Positions 5,522 to 5,672 of a stretch of 5,672 bases of DNA are shown here, piece by piece. The notes beneath the pieces are model-generated. The model was not told where the DNA came from. It did no database searches and saw only the letters and a list, made by a program, of their open reading frames with translations. Position numbers and translations under genes: made by a program. The stretch is from Bacteroidia bacterium (GTDB lineage Bacteria; Bacteroidota; Bacteroidia; NS11-12g; UBA955). The first letter of the stretch is position 1, and every line of letters starts with the position of its first letter. The stretch spans positions 1 through 5,672 of the forward strand of contig JACMRS010000037.1 in the NCBI GenBank assembly GCA_014376345.1. Direction: 5' to 3'.

Positions 5522-5672
5522 TCACTCCAAGAAAAAGTCATTTTGAGCGTAATTTCATAATGTGGTATTCCACATTAATGAAATGAAGTGAAGAATCTCA
5601 TGCCATCAACGCATTGGTTACTACAACTTTAATCGTTGGCATTAATATATTGATGATGATTTCTTGGAGTGA
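5522..5672. repeat. 151-bp segment bounded by a perfect 13-bp inverted repeat
   Basis: TCACTCCAAGAAA (5522-5534) is the exact reverse complement of TTTCTTGGAGTGA (5660-5672), the last bases of the window. A chance 13-bp inverted match within a region this size is unlikely. The segment contains hairpin repeat copy 2 and a weaker inner pairing (ATGCC with GGCAT and AACG with CGTT, near 5599-5642). It could be a small non-autonomous mobile element or the arms of a larger folded RNA. The sequence beyond 5672 is not visible, so any target-site duplication cannot be checked. Confidence 0.6.
5537..5599 (+). repeat. Intergenic hairpin repeat, copy 2
   Basis: The left end GTCATTTTGA (5537-5546) matches copy 1 at 9 of 10 bases, and the right end GTGAAGAATCTC (5588-5599) at 11 of 12. 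The interior is a long hairpin: ATTTCATAATGTGG (5552-5565), loop TATT, CCACATTAATGAAAT (5570-5584), or 14 pairs with one bulged A on the right arm. Its stem sequence is unrelated to that of copy 1, although the interior length is nearly equal. Confidence 0.7.

Larger units (their letters stand above)
4881..5672. other. Gene-free repeat-rich region
   Basis: I find no convincing protein or structural RNA gene in these roughly 790 nt. Stop codons are frequent in all frames, and no tRNA or rRNA signature is visible. The stretch is instead packed with short structured repeats. It holds two hairpin elements with shared ends (4983-5044 and 5537-5599), an 11-bp inverted repeat (5216-5226 with 5509-5519), a 13-bp inverted repeat (5522-5534 with 5660-5672), and several GC-rich hairpins among AT-rich DNA. 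Short direct repeats are also present: TTTCTGATT at 5076 and 5091, and ATCAATGT at 5296 and 5305. It looks like an accumulation site for small intergenic repeats upstream of the four-gene unit. Confidence 0.7.

Overview
The window looks like chromosomal DNA from a member of the Bacteroidota, probably an uncultured or little-studied lineage. Three things point there: an AT-rich composition, promoter boxes that fit the Bacteroidota housekeeping consensus (TTTG, about 19 bp, TAnnTTTG), and A/T-rich leaders without clear Shine-Dalgarno sites. A lipoprotein with a Ser-rich lipobox followed by lysines also fits.

Layout. (1) 1-375, minus: the first 125 codons of fabD (malonyl-CoA:ACP transacylase), cut by the window edge. 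(2) 376-486: a divergent intergenic region with a good promoter for fabD and a -7 box lying only 4 nt before the ATG of the next gene. (3) 487-1287, plus: an inositol monophosphatase-family (SuhB-like) enzyme, followed by 1313-1981, plus: a small AT-rich lipoprotein of unknown function. (4) 2017-4880, minus: a tight four-gene unit transcribed towards the lipoprotein gene. In transcription order it encodes a class I SAM-dependent methyltransferase, a PAP2-type phosphatase, a ZIP-family metal transporter, and a second methyltransferase-like protein with a hydrophobic C-terminal half. Gene junctions are +2, -4 and +16 nt, so co-transcription and translational coupling are likely. (5) 4881-5672: about 790 nt with no convincing gene, filled with short hairpin repeats and inverted repeats.

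How the genes fit together. fabD and suhB are ordinary housekeeping genes. The four-gene unit joins two integral membrane proteins (a lipid-phosphate-type phosphatase and a metal transporter) to two methyltransferase-fold proteins. A membrane-lipid or envelope role is possible, but the sequence names no substrate. In the ZIP protein, two positions that usually help form the binuclear metal centre are alanine.

The part that known genes explain least is the repeat-rich tail. Two elements about 555 bp apart keep nearly identical ends (GTCATTyTGA and GTGAwGAATCTC) and nearly the same interior length (40 and 41 nt), yet carry unrelated long hairpins. The second copy lies inside a 151-bp segment bounded by a perfect 13-bp inverted repeat. 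No clear new defence, CRISPR or mobile gene system is visible.
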